A stretch of DNA of 64,000 bases from an uncultured Gammaproteobacteria bacterium (lineage in GTDB: Bacteria > Pseudomonadota > Gammaproteobacteria > UBA6429 > Thiohalophilaceae), in the NCBI GenBank assembly GCA_913064945.1, contig CAJYAN010000007.1, positions 1-64,000 of the forward strand, read 5' to 3'. The notes below the pieces were generated by a model, which saw nothing but the letters and a program-made list of their open reading frames with translations, was not told the origin of the DNA and searched no databases. Of the stretch, positions 61,834-64,000 are shown in pieces; within the stretch, counting starts at the first letter, position 1, and each line of letters begins with the position of its first letter. The position numbers and the translations under genes are program-made.

Positions 61834-63396
61834 ATGTTAGGATCTGCTGTCATCATTTTTCGTGAAGTGCTGGAGGCCGCGTTAATCATTGGGCTGATTC
61901 TCGCCGTGACACGTGGTGTGCCCGGTCGTCGACGCTATGTCTTCATGGGGCTGGCGGGCGGCCTGAGTGGTGCGGTATTACTGGCCCTGTTCGGCGACTG
62001 GATTGCGCCTCTGGCTGAGGGCATGGGGTCCGAGCTGCTCAATGCCAGCATTCTGTCGGCGGCTGTGGTCATGTTGAGCTGGCACCTGGTCTGGATGAAA
62101 AAGCATTCTTACGCCATCAACCAGCACATCAGGCAACTGGGCTCGAAAATCGAGAGTGGCGAGCAATCGATCTCAGTGATCGCCTTTATTATTGGTTTGG
62201 CGATTCTGCGGGAAGGTAGCGAGGCCGTCCTGTTTCTCTACGGCCTGTCGGCAGGTGGTGCCAGTAGCATGAGTCTCTTTACAGGGGCGCTGCTAGGCCT
62301 GCTTGCGGGCGTTCTGGCGGGTGTGGTCGTTTACCTTGGGTTGGCGCGGGTGCCGCTGGGAAGTCTGTTTCGTGTCTCTGGCTGGCTGATTATGTTATTG
62401 ACCGCCGGCCTTGCCGCGCAGGCCAGCAACTTTCTGGTACAGGCCGACCTGCTCCCCGCACTGGGCAATCGTCTCTGGGATACCTCGTCAATCCTGTCGG
62501 AGCAGAGTCTCCTGGGACAGTTCCTGCATATCCTGATTGGGTATGTGGCGCAGCCCATGGGAATCCAGGTACTGACGTATGTCGGCACGATTGTGCTGAT
62601 TTCACTCCTGATGTACTTCGTCGCCAATCCACCTTCGCCACGTGCCGTTGGCGGTGCTGTCGCGAGTCTTCTGCTGGGGGTTATTTTTATGAGTGCGAGT
62701 GACCCCGCTCACGCCAGCCATAAAATCTATTCTCCCTATGTGGATAAGGGGGAGGTTGAGCTGGAAATGCGTAGCCACACCACGTTTGATCGTGACGCCA
62801 GCAAGAATAGTAATGAAAAAATGAAATTCGAAGCAGGTTATGGCGTCACGGATAGGTGGTTTACCTCGGTGGGTGGCGAAGTGGCGGATAACGCCAATCA
62901 CCAGCACGCGTATCAGGCCACTTATTGGGAAAACATTTTTCAGTTGACCGAGCAGGGGCAGTACTGGCTTGATGTTGGTGCCTATCTTGAGTATGAAGTC
63001 GGACACGGAGCAGGTAGTAGTGACCAGATAGAGGGCAAACTACTGCTGGAAAAGGCGACGGGTAAATACGTCAATACCGCCAATCTGGTGATGGTTCGTG
63101 AGGTGGGCGGTAATGCCGCCACTGCCACTAACTTTGAATATGCCTGGCGTAGCAAATATCTCTTCAGTAAAGCTATCGAGTTGGGTGTCGAGGTTTATGG
63201 CGAGATGGGCGAGCTGGGTGCCTTTCTTCCCTCGGCGCAACAGGATCACCGTATTGGGCCTGTACTAAGCGGCGTCTTGCCGCTGAGTAGCGGCAAGGGC
63301 AAGTGGTCATACGAAGTGGGTTACCTGTTTGGTGTCAGCGACGCAGCACCTGATGGTACGCTGAAGTTTAATATCGAGTATGAGTTTCGTCTTTAA
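61834..63396 (+). CDS. FTR1-family iron permease fused to a predicted beta-barrel domain
   Basis: A 520-aa protein. Residues 1-265 are an FTR1/EfeU permease with seven helices and two metal motifs, FREVLE (9-14, variant of REGLE) and LREGSE (125-130). Residues about 270-296 (AVASLLLGVIFMSASDPAHA) look like a signal peptide, followed directly by an outer-membrane-type beta sheet domain (HKIYSPYVDKGEVELEMRSH..) that ends EYEFRL. Related barrel proteins occur as separate genes beside FTR1; here one frame joins them with no stop. Whether the junction is cleaved by signal peptidase is a question. Fur-regulated with the cupredoxin. Confidence 0.83.
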   Translation: MLGSAVIIFREVLEAALIIGLILAVTRGVPGRRRYVFMGLAGGLSGAVLLALFGDWIAPLAEGMGSELLNASILSAAVVMLSWHLVWMKKHSYAINQHIRQLGSKIESGEQSISVIAFIIGLAILREGSEAVLFLYGLSAGGASSMSLFTGALLGLLAGVLAGVVVYLGLARVPLGSLFRVSGWLIMLLTAGLAAQASNFLVQADLLPALGNRLWDTSSILSEQSLLGQFLHILIGYVAQPMGIQVLTYVGTIVLISLLMYFVANPPSPRAVGGAVASLLLGVIFMSASDPAHASHKIYSPYVDKGEVELEMRSHTTFDRDASKNSNEKMKFEAGYGVTDRWFTSVGGEVADNANHQHAYQATYWENIFQLTEQGQYWLDVGAYLEYEVGHGAGSSDQIEGKLLLEKATGKYVNTANLVMVREVGGNAATATNFEYAWRSKYLFSKAIELGVEVYGEMGELGAFLPSAQQDHRIGPVLSGVLPLSSGKGKWSYEVGYLFGVSDAAPDGTLKFNIEYEFRL

Positions 63397-63912
63397 TCAT
63401 ATCGTCTGAGTGTCATTGACGGACAGGGAAGTTCGTCACCATTCCCAACGAATCCGTTTATTTTTCTGCCGTAGCTTATCAGTCAGGACATGAGCGTATC
63501 GTCATTTTCAATTAATCTTTACCGATGCCTCTTATCGTAGCCAGGGTATGGCAGATGACGGGGAGTGTAATTGAAACTCGAGGTAATGATTGAGACCCGA
63601 TACGGCGAGTATTTTATCGGCGACAGGCATTTTCAGTAAAAGTATGGTTTACAGGTGATGGTAATACTACCATAATAATTTTGCGCCCATATCGACGGAA
63701 CGATGATCACCAATTTCAATCTGAAATGACCTCATCGTTTTTGAAAGGCATCTCAATATGGTTGTAGCCACTCAGTGGGGAGTATTATCATGCTGACAAT
63801 ACGTGTTACGGCTGTTACAACAGGTATTGGCTGAGTGATGGACGGCTATCTAACACAGAATGGTCAGGCTATGATAATGACAACTTTAATGATGTTTTGA
63901 CACTGAGATGCT
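63397..63912. other. Intergenic, no gene
   Basis: No supported gene. Short frames on both strands lack ribosome sites. It ends immediately before the start of the GNAT gene. Confidence 0.5.
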
Positions 63913-64000
63913 ATGAGCAAAAAGACTGATTTACCAAAGCTACAGATTCGTAATGCCCGTGTTGCCGATGTCGGCGCAATTCGTGACCTGGTGACACGAG
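63913..64000 (+). CDS. GNAT N-acetyltransferase family protein, truncated by the window edge
   Basis: Only the first 29 codons are visible: MSKKTDLPKLQIRNARVADV and AIRDLVTR. The beta-strand IRNARVADVGAIRDLV is the typical start of GNAT acetyltransferases, including the bifunctional GNAT/carbon-nitrogen hydrolases. There is no strong ribosome site (GAGATGCT upstream). The rest lies beyond 64000. Confidence 0.65.
   Translation, partial: MSKKTDLPKLQIRNARVADVGAIRDLVTR

Noticed and set aside
1-64000. CRISPR arrays, rRNA, tRNA, integrase attachment sites, prophage genes
   Set aside because: I looked for regularly spaced direct repeats, T-loop GGTTCGA-type signatures and phage modules and saw none.

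Overview
The window looks like chromosomal DNA from a free-living gammaproteobacterium of moderate GC content. The families point that way: NsrR, TusE/DsrC, YheS, YheU (UPF0270), YaiL (DUF2058), DUF2189, DUF2244, DUF3579, DUF5062, PbpG, Fe-SodB, SCO and MipA. Genes are arranged in short operons with AT-rich gaps. I see no rRNA, tRNA or CRISPR array. A species cannot be named from this sequence alone.

Layout. 1-5140: mobile-element graveyard (IS4-type transposase remnant, a collapsed REP-associated tyrosine transposase, GGTC-N-GACC palindromes) around an O-methyltransferase and a pair of flavin split-barrel genes. 5150-11660: Kef-type antiporter, small membrane proteins, a CopL-like secreted protein and a CueO-type multicopper oxidase, interspersed with copies of a MITE-like repeat. 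11790-24100: mostly housekeeping and uncharacterised families (WYL regulator/DUF2461/VOC operon, YheU, DUF2189, GST, secreted pair, CbiM-like permease, DUF2244, PBP7, AlkA-like glycosylase, diguanylate cyclase). 24856-28180: cyanate hydratase, formate/nitrite-family channel and a fused PP2C phosphatase/Ser-Thr kinase, with a terminator directly in front of the kinase gene. 28360-36910: a hairpin-rich intergenic stretch, NDH-2, a CNB protein, MipA, an AraC regulator, lipoproteins (one of only 41 aa), an M48 protease and a polysaccharide deacetylase.

37078-42300 is the most coherent block. A LysR regulator diverges from a DsrC/TusE-like protein across a perfect dyad. Next comes a four-gene operon encoding a CuA subunit, a heme-copper subunit I, SenC/SCO and a membrane protein. 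Its gene content matches the norSY-senC-orf1 (sNOR) clusters described in ammonia oxidisers, and it diverges from nsrR with a matching palindrome beside each gene. I read it as an NO-detoxifying or NO-respiring terminal reductase under NsrR control. 42313-49740: remnant HPP gene beside a CBS protein, an HD-GYP protein, a MerB-like lyase behind GTAC-rich dyads, a secreted phosphoesterase, SodB and a DsbG-like protein. 50600-61240: DUF2058, DUF815, a flavoprotein, DUF3579, YheS, a desaturase, DUF5062, DUF465, a lipoprotein hydrolase and ferredoxin-NADP reductase. 61419-63396: a Fur-box promoter drives a cupredoxin and an FTR1 iron permease fused in frame to a predicted beta-barrel. A GNAT gene runs off the right edge.

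Themes: reactive nitrogen handling (sNOR, NsrR, FNT channel, cyanate hydratase), metal handling (multicopper oxidase, FTR1, MerB-like, CbiM-like), sulfur relay (DsrC-like) and redox defence (SodB, DsbG-like, Fpr).
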